Source of the DNA: Streptomyces sp. MZ04
GTDB lineage: Bacteria > Actinomycetota > Actinomycetes > Streptomycetales > Streptomycetaceae
Length of the DNA stretch: 56,123 bases
Reading direction: 5' to 3'
Assembly (NCBI RefSeq): GCF_004684775.1
Contig: NZ_SRIC01000021.1
Location: 1 to 56,123, forward strand
The position numbers and the translations under genes were made by a program. Within the stretch, counting starts at the first letter, position 1. Every line of letters starts with the position of its first letter. The notes beneath the pieces were generated by a model. That model saw only the letters and a program-made list of their open reading frames with translations. It did no database searches and was not told the DNA's origin. This document shows positions 34,621 through 42,984 of this stretch, piece by piece.

Positions 34621-36321
34621 ATGGACGCTGACGCCATCGATGAGGGCCGCCGTCGCTGGCAGGCCCGGTACGACACCGCGAAGAAGCGCGACGCGGATTT
34701 CACGACGCTCTCCGGCGACCCGGTCGAGCCCGTCTACGGGCCTCGGCCCGGGGACACCTATGAGGGATTCGAGCGGATCGGATGGCCCGGCGAATACCCC
34801 TTCACCCGCGGACTCCACCCCACCGGCTACCGCGGCCGGACCTGGACCATCCGCCAGTTCGCCGGTTTCGGCAACGCCGAGCAGACGAACGAGCGCTACA
34901 AGATGATCCTGGCCGCCGGCGGCGGCGGCCTCTCCGTGGCCTTCGACATGCCGACCCTGATGGGCCGCGACTCCGACGACGCGCACTCGCTCGGCGAGGT
35001 CGGGCACTGCGGGGTCGCCATCGACTCGGCCGCCGACATGGAGGTCCTGTTCAAGGACATCCCGCTCGGTGACGTCACGACGTCGATGACGATCTCCGGA
35101 CCCGCCGTCCCCGTCTTCTGCATGTACCTCGTCGCCGCCGAGCGCCAGGGCATCGACCCGGGCGTGCTCAACGGCACGCTCCAGACGGACATCTTCAAGG
35201 AGTACATCGCCCAGAAGGAGTGGCTCTTCCAGCCCGAGCCGCACCTGCGCCTCATCGGCGACCTGATGGAGCACTGCGCGCGTGACATCCCCGCGTACAA
35301 GCCCCTGTCGGTCTCCGGCTACCACATCCGCGAGGCCGGGGCGACGGCCGCGCAGGAGCTGGCGTACACGCTGGCCGACGGCTTCGGATACGTCGAGCTC
35401 GGCCTCTCGCGCGGCATGGACGTCGACGTCTTCGCGCCCGGCCTGAGCTTCTTCTTCGACGCGCACCTGGACTTCTTCGAGGAGATCGCCAAGTTCCGCG
35501 CGGCCCGCAGGATCTGGGCCCGCTGGATGCGGGACGTGTACGGCGCCAAGACCGACAAGGCCCAGTGGCTGCGCTTCCACACGCAGACGGCGGGCGTCTC
35601 GCTGACGGCACAGCAGCCGTACAACAACGTCGTACGCACCGCTGTCGAGGCCCTCTCCGCGGTCCTCGGCGGCACCAACTCCCTGCACACGAACGCCCTC
35701 GACGAGACCCTCGCACTGCCGAGCGAGCAGGCGGCGGAGATCGCGCTGCGCACCCAGCAGGTCCTGATGGAGGAGACCGGCGTCGCCAACGTGGCGGACC
35801 CGCTGGGCGGTTCCTGGTACGTGGAGCAGCTCACCGACCGCATCGAGGCCGACGCCGAGAAGATCTTCGAGCAGATCAAGGAGCGGGGGCGTCGGGCGCA
35901 CCCCGACGGCCAGCACCCCATCGGGCCCATCACCTCCGGGATCCTGCGCGGCATCGAGGACGGCTGGTTCACCGGCAACATCGCCGAATCGGCCTTCCAG
36001 TACCAGCAGTCCCTGGAGAAGGGCGACAAGCGGGTCGTGGGCGTCAATGTCCACCATGGCTCCGTCACCGGTGACCTGGAGATCCTGCGGGTCAGCCACG
36101 AGGTCGAGCGCGAGCAGGTGAAGGTGCTCGGGGCCCGCCGGGGGGCGCGGGATGATGCGAGGGTTGCGGCCTCGCTTGACGCCATGCTGGCTGCCGCGCG
36201 GGACGGGTCGAACATGATTGGTCCCATGCTCGAGGCCGTCCGTGCGGAGGCGACGCTGGGGGAGATCTGTGACGCCCTGCGGGCCGAGTGGGGGATTTAC
36301 ACCGAGCCGCCTGGGTTCTAG
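34621..36321 (+). CDS. icmA: Isobutyryl-CoA mutase large subunit
   Basis: 566-aa B12-dependent mutase subunit that interconverts isobutyryl-CoA and n-butyryl-CoA, feeding valine-derived carbon into butyryl and methylmalonyl pools. The TIM-barrel substrate domain is complete: RTWTIRQFAGFGNAEQTN, GLSVAFDMPTLMGRDSD, TSMTISGPAVP and GGTNSLHTNALDE. The C-terminal B12-binding domain is absent, as in IcmA, whose small partner IcmB is encoded elsewhere. Length equals that known for Streptomyces IcmA. GAGGG lies only 1 nt before the ATG, so initiation may be leaderless or atypical. MeaB at 10980 is a likely chaperone. Confidence 0.95.
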   Translation: MDADAIDEGRRRWQARYDTAKKRDADFTTLSGDPVEPVYGPRPGDTYEGFERIGWPGEYPFTRGLHPTGYRGRTWTIRQFAGFGNAEQTNERYKMILAAGGGGLSVAFDMPTLMGRDSDDAHSLGEVGHCGVAIDSAADMEVLFKDIPLGDVTTSMTISGPAVPVFCMYLVAAERQGIDPGVLNGTLQTDIFKEYIAQKEWLFQPEPHLRLIGDLMEHCARDIPAYKPLSVSGYHIREAGATAAQELAYTLADGFGYVELGLSRGMDVDVFAPGLSFFFDAHLDFFEEIAKFRAARRIWARWMRDVYGAKTDKAQWLRFHTQTAGVSLTAQQPYNNVVRTAVEALSAVLGGTNSLHTNALDETLALPSEQAAEIALRTQQVLMEETGVANVADPLGGSWYVEQLTDRIEADAEKIFEQIKERGRRAHPDGQHPIGPITSGILRGIEDGWFTGNIAESAFQYQQSLEKGDKRVVGVNVHHGSVTGDLEILRVSHEVEREQVKVLGARRGARDDARVAASLDAMLAAARDGSNMIGPMLEAVRAEATLGEICDALRAEWGIYTEPPGF

Positions 36322-36340
36322 TTCGGGGTTTTGGTGGTGC

Positions 36341-36400
36341 GTGGGGATCTGCGGGTCCGTTGTGGCTTGTCGCGCAGTTCCCCGCGCCCCTTCGGGGCGC
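36341..36400. repeat. Dispersed intergenic repeat, copy 2
   Basis: Inverted copy of the element at 3867-3930: GTGGGGATCTGCGGGTCCGT, then GTGGCTTGTCGCGCAGTTCC and the palindrome GCGCCCCTTCGGGGCGC. It lies 20 nt after the icmA stop. Confidence 0.75.
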
Positions 36401-36472
36401 ACTGATGGGTGTCAGGTTCACGTAGTTGGGTAGGCGCGGCGAACGTCGGTTCGTCCTGCCCCTGGAGCACCT

Positions 36473-37570
36473 GTGTCACCTGTGAGCCTGCCCGGCCCCA
36501 CCCGCACCGCTGTCACCGCCATCGGAGTCGCCTCGGTCACTCTGCTCGGCGCGCTGGCGGTGGGCGGTTCCGGAGAGGTGAGCGCCAGTCCGCCGGCCGA
36601 GCCGAAGGTGCAGGACAGCTTCGATTCCCTCGGGCCCGAGGTGCACGCGGCGAAGCTCTCCGACGGCCGGACGGCGCACTACTCCGACTCCGGCAACAAG
36701 GACGGCAGGCCCGTCCTCTATATCGGCGGCACCGGAACGAGCGCCCGCGCCGCGCACATGACGGACTTCTTCCGTACGACGCGCGAGAACCTCGGCCTGC
36801 GCGTCATCTCCGTGGAGCGCAACGGCTTCGGTGACACCGAGTTCGACAAGAAGCTCGGCAAGGAGGACTTCGCCGAGGACGTGCTGGAGGTCCTCGACCA
36901 TCTGAAGGTCGATGACGTCAGCGTCATCGCGATCTCCGGCGGCGGGCCGTACGCGGCGGAGCTGGCCTCGCGGGCGCCCGGGCGGATCTCGGCGCTGCAT
37001 CTGGCCGCCGCGCTGCCGCCGTACGGGGCGAAGCCGGCGTACTGCGCCCTGTCAGATGAGGCGCTTGCCGCCGCCCTGAAGGACTCGATCAAGGACCCCC
37101 GCAAGTGGTGGGCGTTCCCCGACGACAGCCCCGTCAAGTCGATACCCGGCTTCGCCGACACGGCGTACGAGGAGGGGGCGCGGACCTACAACCAGCGGGG
37201 CCAGCAGGCGGATCCGGCGCCGCAGGTGCATGAGCAGAAGCTGTACTGCGAGCGGCCGGGTCCTGATCTTTCGAAGCTTGACGCCCCTGTGTACTTGTAC
37301 GGCGGCGAGAAGGACACGACCGTGCCGCCGGCCACCCTCAAGACCTGGCAGGAGGCGCTGCCGGGCACGGAGAAGGTGCGTACGTACGCCGACTCCGGGC
37401 ACGACGTGCAGTACCGGCACTGGGACCAGATCCTGGTCGACCTGGCCGGGCAGGGGGAGCGGACGGTCATCTGCCGCGGCAAGCACACGAAGGTGCCGTA
37501 CGCGAAGGAAGCGGACCGGCTCGTCTCCGAGGGCAAGGCGACGCTCGGCAGTTGCGCGTGGACCAAGTAG
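36473..37570 (+). CDS. Secreted alpha/beta hydrolase
   Basis: 365-aa exported hydrolase. A signal peptide (TAVTAIGVASVTLLGALAVGG) ends near SASPPAEP. The hydrolase core shows the oxyanion region YIGGTGTSARA, nucleophile elbow AISGGGPY (Ser in an A-x-S-x-G variant rather than GxSxG), the acid strand LYGGEKDTTVPP and a GHDVQY histidine. GTG 36473 has GGAGC 4-5 nt upstream. Several Cys residues, including one near the end, suggest disulfides. Substrate unknown. Convergent with the histidine kinase at 37607. Confidence 0.88.
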   Translation: MSPVSLPGPTRTAVTAIGVASVTLLGALAVGGSGEVSASPPAEPKVQDSFDSLGPEVHAAKLSDGRTAHYSDSGNKDGRPVLYIGGTGTSARAAHMTDFFRTTRENLGLRVISVERNGFGDTEFDKKLGKEDFAEDVLEVLDHLKVDDVSVIAISGGGPYAAELASRAPGRISALHLAAALPPYGAKPAYCALSDEALAAALKDSIKDPRKWWAFPDDSPVKSIPGFADTAYEEGARTYNQRGQQADPAPQVHEQKLYCERPGPDLSKLDAPVYLYGGEKDTTVPPATLKTWQEALPGTEKVRTYADSGHDVQYRHWDQILVDLAGQGERTVICRGKHTKVPYAKEADRLVSEGKATLGSCAWTK

Positions 37571-37618
37571 GAGTCGACCAAGTAGGAGTGACTAGGTGGG
37601 AGTGGACTAGGTAGGAAG
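37560..37618. repeat. 15-bp imperfect tandem repeat over two convergent stop codons
   Basis: Four units: GACCAAGTAGGAGTC, GACCAAGTAGGAGT, GACTAGGTGGGAGTG and GACTAGGTAGGAAGC. The first contains the hydrolase stop (ACC AAG TAG) and the last contains the stop of the histidine kinase on the other strand (37607-37609). Confidence 0.75.
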
Positions 37619-38989
37619 CGTCAGTTTGAACTGTGCGCCCCCGCCCGGCGCCGCCTCCGCCGTCAGCTCCGCGCCGTGCGCATGCGCGATCTGGCGTGCC
37701 ATCGCCAGGCCGAGGCCCGAGCCCGGCAGGGCGCGGGCCTTCTCCGCGCGGTAGAAGCGGTCGAAGACATAGGGGAGGTCCTCCGGCGCGATGCCGGGGC
37801 CGTGGTCGCGGACCGTCAGCGCGGTGCGGGTGAGGGTCACCTCCACCGGCGTCCCCGGCGGGCTGAACTTGGCCGCGTTGTCGAGGAGGTTCGTCAGGAG
37901 GCGGGACAGGCGGGCCGGGACTCCGGGGATGTTCAACTCTGAGGCGTCCGGGGCTACTTGGATCGTGAAGGGGACCTGGGGCCAGTGGCCGCGTGCGGCG
38001 TCCACGCCGTGGGCGACCAGGGGGGCGAGGCGCACTTCCTCCAGGAGGGGCTGTGGCTCCTCGTCCCGGGCCAGTTCGATCAAGTCGTTGACCATGCCGG
38101 TGACTTCGCGGAGCTGGCGGGTCAGGGCGCCCGATGCCCGGTCGCGCTGAGCGTCCGTCAGGCGATCGGCCCGGGCCAGGAGTTCCGCGTTCGTACGGAG
38201 CGCCGTCAGTGGCGTACGCAACTCGTGCGAGGCGTCCGCGACGAGCCTGCGGCGGGCGGTGACCGACTCCTCCAGCTCGGCCAGCATGGTGTTGAAGGAG
38301 GTCGCGAGCCGTGTCACCTCGTCCTCGCGTCCCGGCGGCCCCGGCGGCAGCTCGATGCGGTGCCGGGCGTCGCGCGTGGCCGCGATGCGTTCCGCCGTGG
38401 CGGTGAGGCGGGCGACCGGGGCGAGGCCGGTGCGCGAGACCCAGTAGCCGCCGAGCGCGGAGAGCAGGATGCCGACGCCGCCCACCGCCGAGAGGAGATA
38501 CGCGGTCTGCCGTACGCCCCGGTCCGCGATGTCGGCCCGCAGGGCGACCTGCACGGCCTCGCCCTTGCCGTAGCTGGTGGTGAACATCCGGGCCGGCTTC
38601 CCGTGCAGCGTGAAGTTCGTGTAGTACGGCGCCAGTTGGCCGCTCGCGACTCGCCGGGTGGCGGACGAGACGGGGAGGAGGTAGGGCTCGGAGGGGTCGG
38701 CGTCCGCGTCGGCGGGGACGATCTGCGAGCAGGCCGGTGCGCCAAGGAACCGGCATTCGCCCGTGACGACCCCCGGCTCGCTGTCGTGCCGCTGCTGGGC
38801 GATGAGGGTCGCCGACTGGGCGAGGTTCTGGTCGAGCTGCTGGTACAGCTTGAAGCGGATGACGAGGAACGCGGCCACGCACACCCCGACCGCGACGAGG
38901 GCGACCGCCGCGGCGGCGGCCACCGCGAGCCGGGTGCGCAGCGGGCGGCGGCGCCGCCACCGGGCGCCGAGCCTGCGGCGGGCGCTCAT
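37607..38989 (-). CDS. Sensor histidine kinase
   Basis: 460-aa membrane kinase. TM1 is about residues 20-45, the extracytoplasmic loop contains two Cys ([11 protein letters not shown], about 79-87), and TM2 is about 163-184 ([21 protein letters not shown]). HAMP is followed by HisKA with His255 (ASHELRTPL), N box [10 protein letters not shown]1 DHGPGI and G2 GSGLGLAMA. The ATG at 38989 overlaps the response regulator stop (ATGA), giving a coupled RR-HK operon. Upstream in-frame codons lie within the RR gene and are not needed. Confidence 0.93.
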   Translation of the reverse strand: MSARRRLGARWRRRRPLRTRLAVAAAAAVALVAVGVCVAAFLVIRFKLYQQLDQNLAQSATLIAQQRHDSEPGVVTGECRFLGAPACSQIVPADADADPSEPYLLPVSSATRRVASGQLAPYYTNFTLHGKPARMFTTSYGKGEAVQVALRADIADRGVRQTAYLLSAVGGVGILLSALGGYWVSRTGLAPVARLTATAERIAATRDARHRIELPPGPPGREDEVTRLATSFNTMLAELEESVTARRRLVADASHELRTPLTALRTNAELLARADRLTDAQRDRASGALTRQLREVTGMVNDLIELARDEEPQPLLEEVRLAPLVAHGVDAARGHWPQVPFTIQVAPDASELNIPGVPARLSRLLTNLLDNAAKFSPPGTPVEVTLTRTALTVRDHGPGIAPEDLPYVFDRFYRAEKARALPGSGLGLAMARQIAHAHGAELTAEAAPGGGAQFKLTLPT

Positions 38990-39693
38990 GGGCTGCCGAG
39001 CCGGTAGCCGACGCCGTGCACGGTGTGCACGATGCGGGGCTCGCCGTCCGACTCCAGCTTGCGGCGCAGGTAACCGACGTACACGGCAAGGGAGTTGGAG
39101 TCCGGGCCGAAGTCGCGGCCCCATACCGACTCCTGGATCAGCTCACGGGGCAGGACCTGCCCCGCGTTGCGGAGGAGCAGTTCCAGGAGGGCGGATTCGG
39201 TGCGGCTGAACTCGATCGGGCGGGGGCCCCGGCGGCCGGTGCGGGTGGCCGGGTCGAGGGTGACGTCTCCGTACGTGAGCTCGCCGCCGGTTTCGTCGGC
39301 CGTGCGCTCGGGAGCGGCGCGGCGCAGCAGGGCTCTGACGCGGGCCACCAGTTCGTCGAGCGCGAAGGGCTTGACCAGGTAGTCGTCCGCGCCCGCGTCG
39401 AGGCCGTCGACGCGTTCGCTGACGGAGTCCAGGGCGGTGAGGACGAGTACGGGGGTGCGGTCGCCGAGGGCGCGGAGCTGGCGGCAGACGGCAAGGCCGT
39501 CCAGTACGGGCATCAGGACGTCCAGGACCACCAGGTCCGGTTCCCAGCGGGCCACCGCCGTGAGGGCGCGTTGACCGTCGGGGGCGGTGCGGATGTGGTG
39601 GCCCTCGATGGTGAGGGCGTCCTCGACCGCCGCGCGGACTTCCGGGTCGTCGTCCACCACGAGGATCTTGGCCGGGGCCGAGGGCGTCGTCAT
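38986..39693 (-). CDS. OmpR-family response regulator
   Basis: 235-aa regulator: VVDDDPEVR near residue 13, phospho-acceptor Asp58 (LVVLDVLMPVLDG), LTALDS and VKPF. The C-terminal winged helix has SRTESALLELLLRN and NSLAVYVGYLRRKLE..VHTVHGVGYRLG. ATG 39693 is preferred to an upstream start, giving the MTTPSAPAKILVV N-terminus. It is divergent from the MurG-like gene across 118 nt that contain 11-bp-spaced CTCTTA repeats, so it may control that operon. Confidence 0.93.
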   Translation of the reverse strand: MTTPSAPAKILVVDDDPEVRAAVEDALTIEGHHIRTAPDGQRALTAVARWEPDLVVLDVLMPVLDGLAVCRQLRALGDRTPVLVLTALDSVSERVDGLDAGADDYLVKPFALDELVARVRALLRRAAPERTADETGGELTYGDVTLDPATRTGRRGPRPIEFSRTESALLELLLRNAGQVLPRELIQESVWGRDFGPDSNSLAVYVGYLRRKLESDGEPRIVHTVHGVGYRLGSP

Positions 39694-39769
39694 GCGGGGT
39701 CCGTTGTGCGCCCACGACAGTGGCGGCGGCTTCCTGGAGATCTCATGCACCCCACGGTGCCAAACGCGG

Positions 39770-39787
39770 CTCTTAAAACACTCTTAG
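39770..39787. promoter_or_regulatory. CTCTTA direct repeats before the MurG-like gene
   Basis: CTCTTA at 39770 and 39781, exactly 11 nt apart within CTCTTAAAACACTCTTAG, ending 24 nt before the ATG at 39812. This is the layout expected for an OmpR-family activator or repressor site, next to such a regulator. Confidence 0.55.
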
Positions 39788-39811
39788 ACCTGCTCGTGAT
39801 GCTCCATTGCC

Positions 39812-40993
39812 ATGCGAACACCCGATATGCGATCTCCCGAGGCGAGGGCAAGGCCGCCGCTCTCCGTCGTCATCGGTGCGGGCGGCACCGGTGGGCACAT
39901 CTATCCCGGGCTCGCCCTCGCCGACGCCCTGCGGCGGGCCGTGCCGGGCGCGGTCGTCTCCTTCGTCGGTACCGAGCGGGGGCTCGAGACCCGGTTGATA
40001 CCGGACGCCGGGTACCGGCTGCACACCGTCGACATGATCCCCTTCGATCCGTCCCTCGGCGCCAAGCGGTATCTCCTTCCCGCCGCGCTGGTGAAGTCCG
40101 GCGCCCAGTGCCGGGCGATCCTCCGTGCGCAGGGCGCCCAGGTGGCCGTCGGCATGGGCGGCTACCCGAGCGCTCCGGTCATCGTCGGCGCCAGGATGGC
40201 CGGACTTCCCAGCCTCATCCACGAGTCGAACGCCGTCCCCGGCCGCGCCAACCGTTTCGCCGCCCGGCTCACCCCGAACATCGCCGTCGCCTTCGACCGC
40301 AGCCGGGAGCACCTGCCGGGCGGTGAACGCGCCCACACCACCGGGATGCCCATCGCGGCGCCGCTCGCCGCGCTCGACCGTGCCGCGCTGCGGGCCGAGG
40401 CCCGCCGGGAGTTCGGGGTGCCGGAAGCGGCCCGGACGCTCCTCTTCAACGGCGGCAGTCTCGGCGCGGCCCGTCTCACCGAGGCGGCCGTGGGGCTCGC
40501 GGCGCGCTGGCGGCACCGCGGCGACGTACACATGCTGATCAAGACCGGGCCCGCCGCCCTCGACGAGACGAGGCGGCGCCTGACGGAGGCGGGTGCGGAC
40601 GCCGTCGCCCGCGCCGTGCCCTACCTCGACCGGATGGACCTCGCGTACGCCGCCGCGGACCTGGTCGTCTGCCGCGCCGGCTCGGCGACCGTCGCCGAGC
40701 TCGCCGCCACCGGGGTCCCCGCCGTCCTCGTCCCCTACCCGCACGCACCCGGCGACCACCAGACCCACAACGCGCGTGTCCTCTCCGACGCGGGAGCCGG
40801 TCTGCTGCTCTCCGACGGCGAGACGACGGCGGCGCGGCTCGCGGAACTCGTCGGGCCGCTGCTCGCCGATCCGGCGCGGCTCGCCGCGATGAGCGGTGCG
40901 GCCGATCCGGGGCCGCACGCCCGCGCCGCCGATCTGCTCGCCGAGCGGGTCATCCAACTCACTCACCGCACACCGCACTTGGAGTACGCATGA
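39812..40993 (+). CDS. MurG paralogue, lipid-I GlcNAc-transferase-like GT28 enzyme
   Basis: 393-aa GT-B enzyme. MurG transfers GlcNAc from UDP-GlcNAc to lipid I. Glycine loops are present: GAGGTGGHIYPGLALA (residues 22-37), GMGGYPSAP (114-122) and NGGSLGAAR (213-221), where the usual GGSQGA Gln is Leu217. The UDP-binding part CRAGSATVAEL..VPYPHAPGDHQTHNA and ESNAVPGRAN are intact. It is outside the dcw cluster, where the essential murG normally lies, so this is a probable second copy. No ribosome site precedes the ATG. Overlaps the dehydratase gene by ATGA. Confidence 0.9.
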   Translation: MRTPDMRSPEARARPPLSVVIGAGGTGGHIYPGLALADALRRAVPGAVVSFVGTERGLETRLIPDAGYRLHTVDMIPFDPSLGAKRYLLPAALVKSGAQCRAILRAQGAQVAVGMGGYPSAPVIVGARMAGLPSLIHESNAVPGRANRFAARLTPNIAVAFDRSREHLPGGERAHTTGMPIAAPLAALDRAALRAEARREFGVPEAARTLLFNGGSLGAARLTEAAVGLAARWRHRGDVHMLIKTGPAALDETRRRLTEAGADAVARAVPYLDRMDLAYAAADLVVCRAGSATVAELAATGVPAVLVPYPHAPGDHQTHNARVLSDAGAGLLLSDGETTAARLAELVGPLLADPARLAAMSGAADPGPHARAADLLAERVIQLTHRTPHLEYA

Positions 40994-41994
40994 GCCGCAA
41001 CGACACCTTCGACTGGACCGGCCGTACCGTCCTCGTCACCGGAGCCGAGGGCTTCATCGGCTCGACGCTCGTCGATCTGCTCCTGGAGCGGGGCGCGCAG
41101 GTCCGCGCCTTCGTGCACTACAAGCCGTACGCGGAGAAGGGCCACCTAGCGCATCTCATCGGCGACCCGCGGGTCGAGATGCTCGCGGGCGATGTCCGGG
41201 ACGCCGGGCGCGTGATGGACGCGGTCGAGGGCTGTGACACCGTCTTCCACCTGGCCGCCCTGATCGGCATTCCGTACTCGTACGACTCTCCTGGCGCCTA
41301 CGTCCAGACGAACGTCGTCGGTACGGAGAACGTCGCGGAGGCGTGCCGTCGGCACTCGGTGCGGCGGCTCGTCCACACGTCCACCAGCGAGGTGTACGGG
41401 ACGGCCCTGACGGCGCCCATCAGCGAGGCCCATCCCCTTCAGCCGCAGTCGCCGTACTCCGCGTCGAAGATAGGCGCCGACATGATGGCGCTCTCCCACT
41501 GGCACGCCTTCGAGCTGCCGGTGACGGTGGTCCGCCCCTTCAACACGTACGGGCCGCGGCAGTCCGCCCGCGCGGTGATCCCCACGATCCTGGCCCAACT
41601 CCACTCCGGGGCACGGGAGATCAAGCTGGGCTCGCTGACGCCCACGCGTGATTTCACGTACGTGACGGACACCGCGCGGGGGTTCATCGCGCTGGCGGAG
41701 TGCGAGGCGGCCGTCGGCCACGCGGTGAATCTCGGGGTGGGCGAGGAGATCTCGATCGGGGATCTGGCCGAGGCGCTGATCGCCGCTTCCGGGCGCGAGG
41801 CGGAGGTTGTTGTCGACCCCGCCCGGCTGCGGCCCTCCGGGAGCGAGGTGCAGCGGCTGCTCTCGGACAACTCCCGGGCGCGGGAGTGGGCGGGGTGGGA
41901 GCCCGAGGTCTCCCTGACGGAGGGGCTCAAGCTGACCTCGGCCTGGGTCGCCGAGAATCTGCGCCTCTTCGCGGCTGACCGCTACCAGGTCTGA
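40990..41994 (+). CDS. Extended-SDR NAD-dependent sugar-nucleotide dehydratase/epimerase, LegB-like
   Basis: 334-aa Rossmann enzyme: TGAEGFIGS NAD motif (about residue 17), GDVRD, LAALIGIPYSYDSP, HTSTSEVYG and catalytic YSASK, then RPFNTYGPRQSARAVIPT and PTRDFTYV. These features match the LegB/UDP-GlcNAc 4,6-dehydratase-like group best by eye; a GDP- or TDP-sugar substrate cannot be excluded. The ATG overlaps the stop of the MurG-like gene, so the two are co-translated and may make and transfer a modified amino-sugar (inference). Convergent with a TetR gene 12 nt away. Confidence 0.85.
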   Translation: MSRNDTFDWTGRTVLVTGAEGFIGSTLVDLLLERGAQVRAFVHYKPYAEKGHLAHLIGDPRVEMLAGDVRDAGRVMDAVEGCDTVFHLAALIGIPYSYDSPGAYVQTNVVGTENVAEACRRHSVRRLVHTSTSEVYGTALTAPISEAHPLQPQSPYSASKIGADMMALSHWHAFELPVTVVRPFNTYGPRQSARAVIPTILAQLHSGAREIKLGSLTPTRDFTYVTDTARGFIALAECEAAVGHAVNLGVGEEISIGDLAEALIAASGREAEVVVDPARLRPSGSEVQRLLSDNSRAREWAGWEPEVSLTEGLKLTSAWVAENLRLFAADRYQV

Positions 41995-42006
41995 CCCCTT
42001 GCCCGG

Positions 42007-42636
42007 CTACGGCTGAGTCGTCGCCGCCAGCCCGCCGAGCAACAGCAGCGTGAAGCGGCGGGCCCAGTCCTCGTCGACCGGTTCCGCGCTGACCAGGGTG
42101 CGGTGGACCACCGCGCCCGCCGTCACGTCGAAGATGAGGTCGGCCGTCTGGCGGGCGGCGTCGGGGTCGGGTTCCGGGGGGAGCTCCCCCCGGAGCTGTG
42201 CCCGCTGCCGCCCCGCGAGGACCAACCGCTTCTGGCGGTCCACGATCGACGTACGGATCCGCTCCCGCAGCGGTGCGTCCGACGTGGACTCGGCGACCAC
42301 CGCCATCAGCGCGGTCTTCGTCTCGGGACGGCTGAGGAGTGCCGCGAACTGCAGGACCACGCCCTCGATGTCGGCGGCGAGGCTGCCCCGGTCCGGCAGC
42401 TCCAGCTCGTCGAAGAGTTCCGCCACCGCGTCCACGACCAGCTCGCTCTTGCCCGCCCAGCGCCGGTAGAGCGTCGTCTTGGCGACGCCGGCCCGCGTGG
42501 CGACATCGCCGAGGGTCAGCTTGGACCAGCCCAGTTCGACCAGCGCCTGACGGGTCGCCTCCAGGATCGCGGTGTCCGCCGCCGCGCTGCGGGGACGGCC
42601 GCCGGTGCGGGCGGACGGTGGGATGCGGCTCTGCAT
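42007..42636 (-). CDS. TetR-family transcriptional regulator
   Basis: 209-aa repressor. N-terminal HTH: AILEATRQALVELGWSKLTLGDVATRAGVAKTTLYRRWAGKSELV. The C-terminal ligand domain is TetR_C-like (TKTALMAVVAES, AARQTADLIFDVTAGAVVHR). ATG 42636 is preferred to a start 87 nt upstream because MQSRIPPSARTGGRPRS is a usual N-terminal arm. A TACCGGCCAGTA imperfect dyad lies 11 nt upstream (42647-42658), and a stronger dyad is at 42743-42759. Targets unknown. Confidence 0.9.
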   Translation of the reverse strand: MQSRIPPSARTGGRPRSAAADTAILEATRQALVELGWSKLTLGDVATRAGVAKTTLYRRWAGKSELVVDAVAELFDELELPDRGSLAADIEGVVLQFAALLSRPETKTALMAVVAESTSDAPLRERIRTSIVDRQKRLVLAGRQRAQLRGELPPEPDPDAARQTADLIFDVTAGAVVHRTLVSAEPVDEDWARRFTLLLLGGLAATTQP

Positions 42637-42984
42637 CCCGCGACCATACCGGCCAGTACGGATCGGGCCGGAACGGTGGCGAGTGAGCGAGATCACCGAA
42701 GATCGTCCAGGTGTGCGACCCACGCGCGGCGCGGGAGGGTTACGCTACGACTCGTAGCGAAAGATCATGGGTGCAGACGAACGGCACTTCTCGGAGCCCA
42801 CGGTCCGCCGCAGCGAGAGTAGAGCGACAACCACAGCGCCAACAGAGGTACGGGGTGGGGACTCCGTACCGACAACCAGCGGTCCTCCTCGGGACCTTGG
42901 TGCCGCGGCCGTCCGTGGCCCCGCAATCCGGCGGGGGGTCACGGACAGGCGCGGTTCCCGCACGGCTTGGGGGAGGATGTACTC
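42637..42984. other. 348-nt intergenic region between the TetR gene and the thioredoxin-TPR gene
   Basis: No convincing gene is seen. It holds the TACCGGCCAGTA dyad (42647-42658), the CGCTACGA-C-TCGTAGCG dyad (42743-42759) and a GGGGGAGG ribosome site before 42985. A short open frame from 42767 has no ribosome site and Streptomyces-like noise composition. Confidence 0.6.
42743..42759. promoter_or_regulatory. 8-1-8 inverted repeat, TetR-type operator candidate
   Basis: CGCTACGA-C-TCGTAGCG is a perfect dyad, 107 nt from the TetR start and 226 nt from the thioredoxin-like gene. Many TetR repressors bind such 16-17 bp dyads next to their own gene. Confidence 0.55.
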
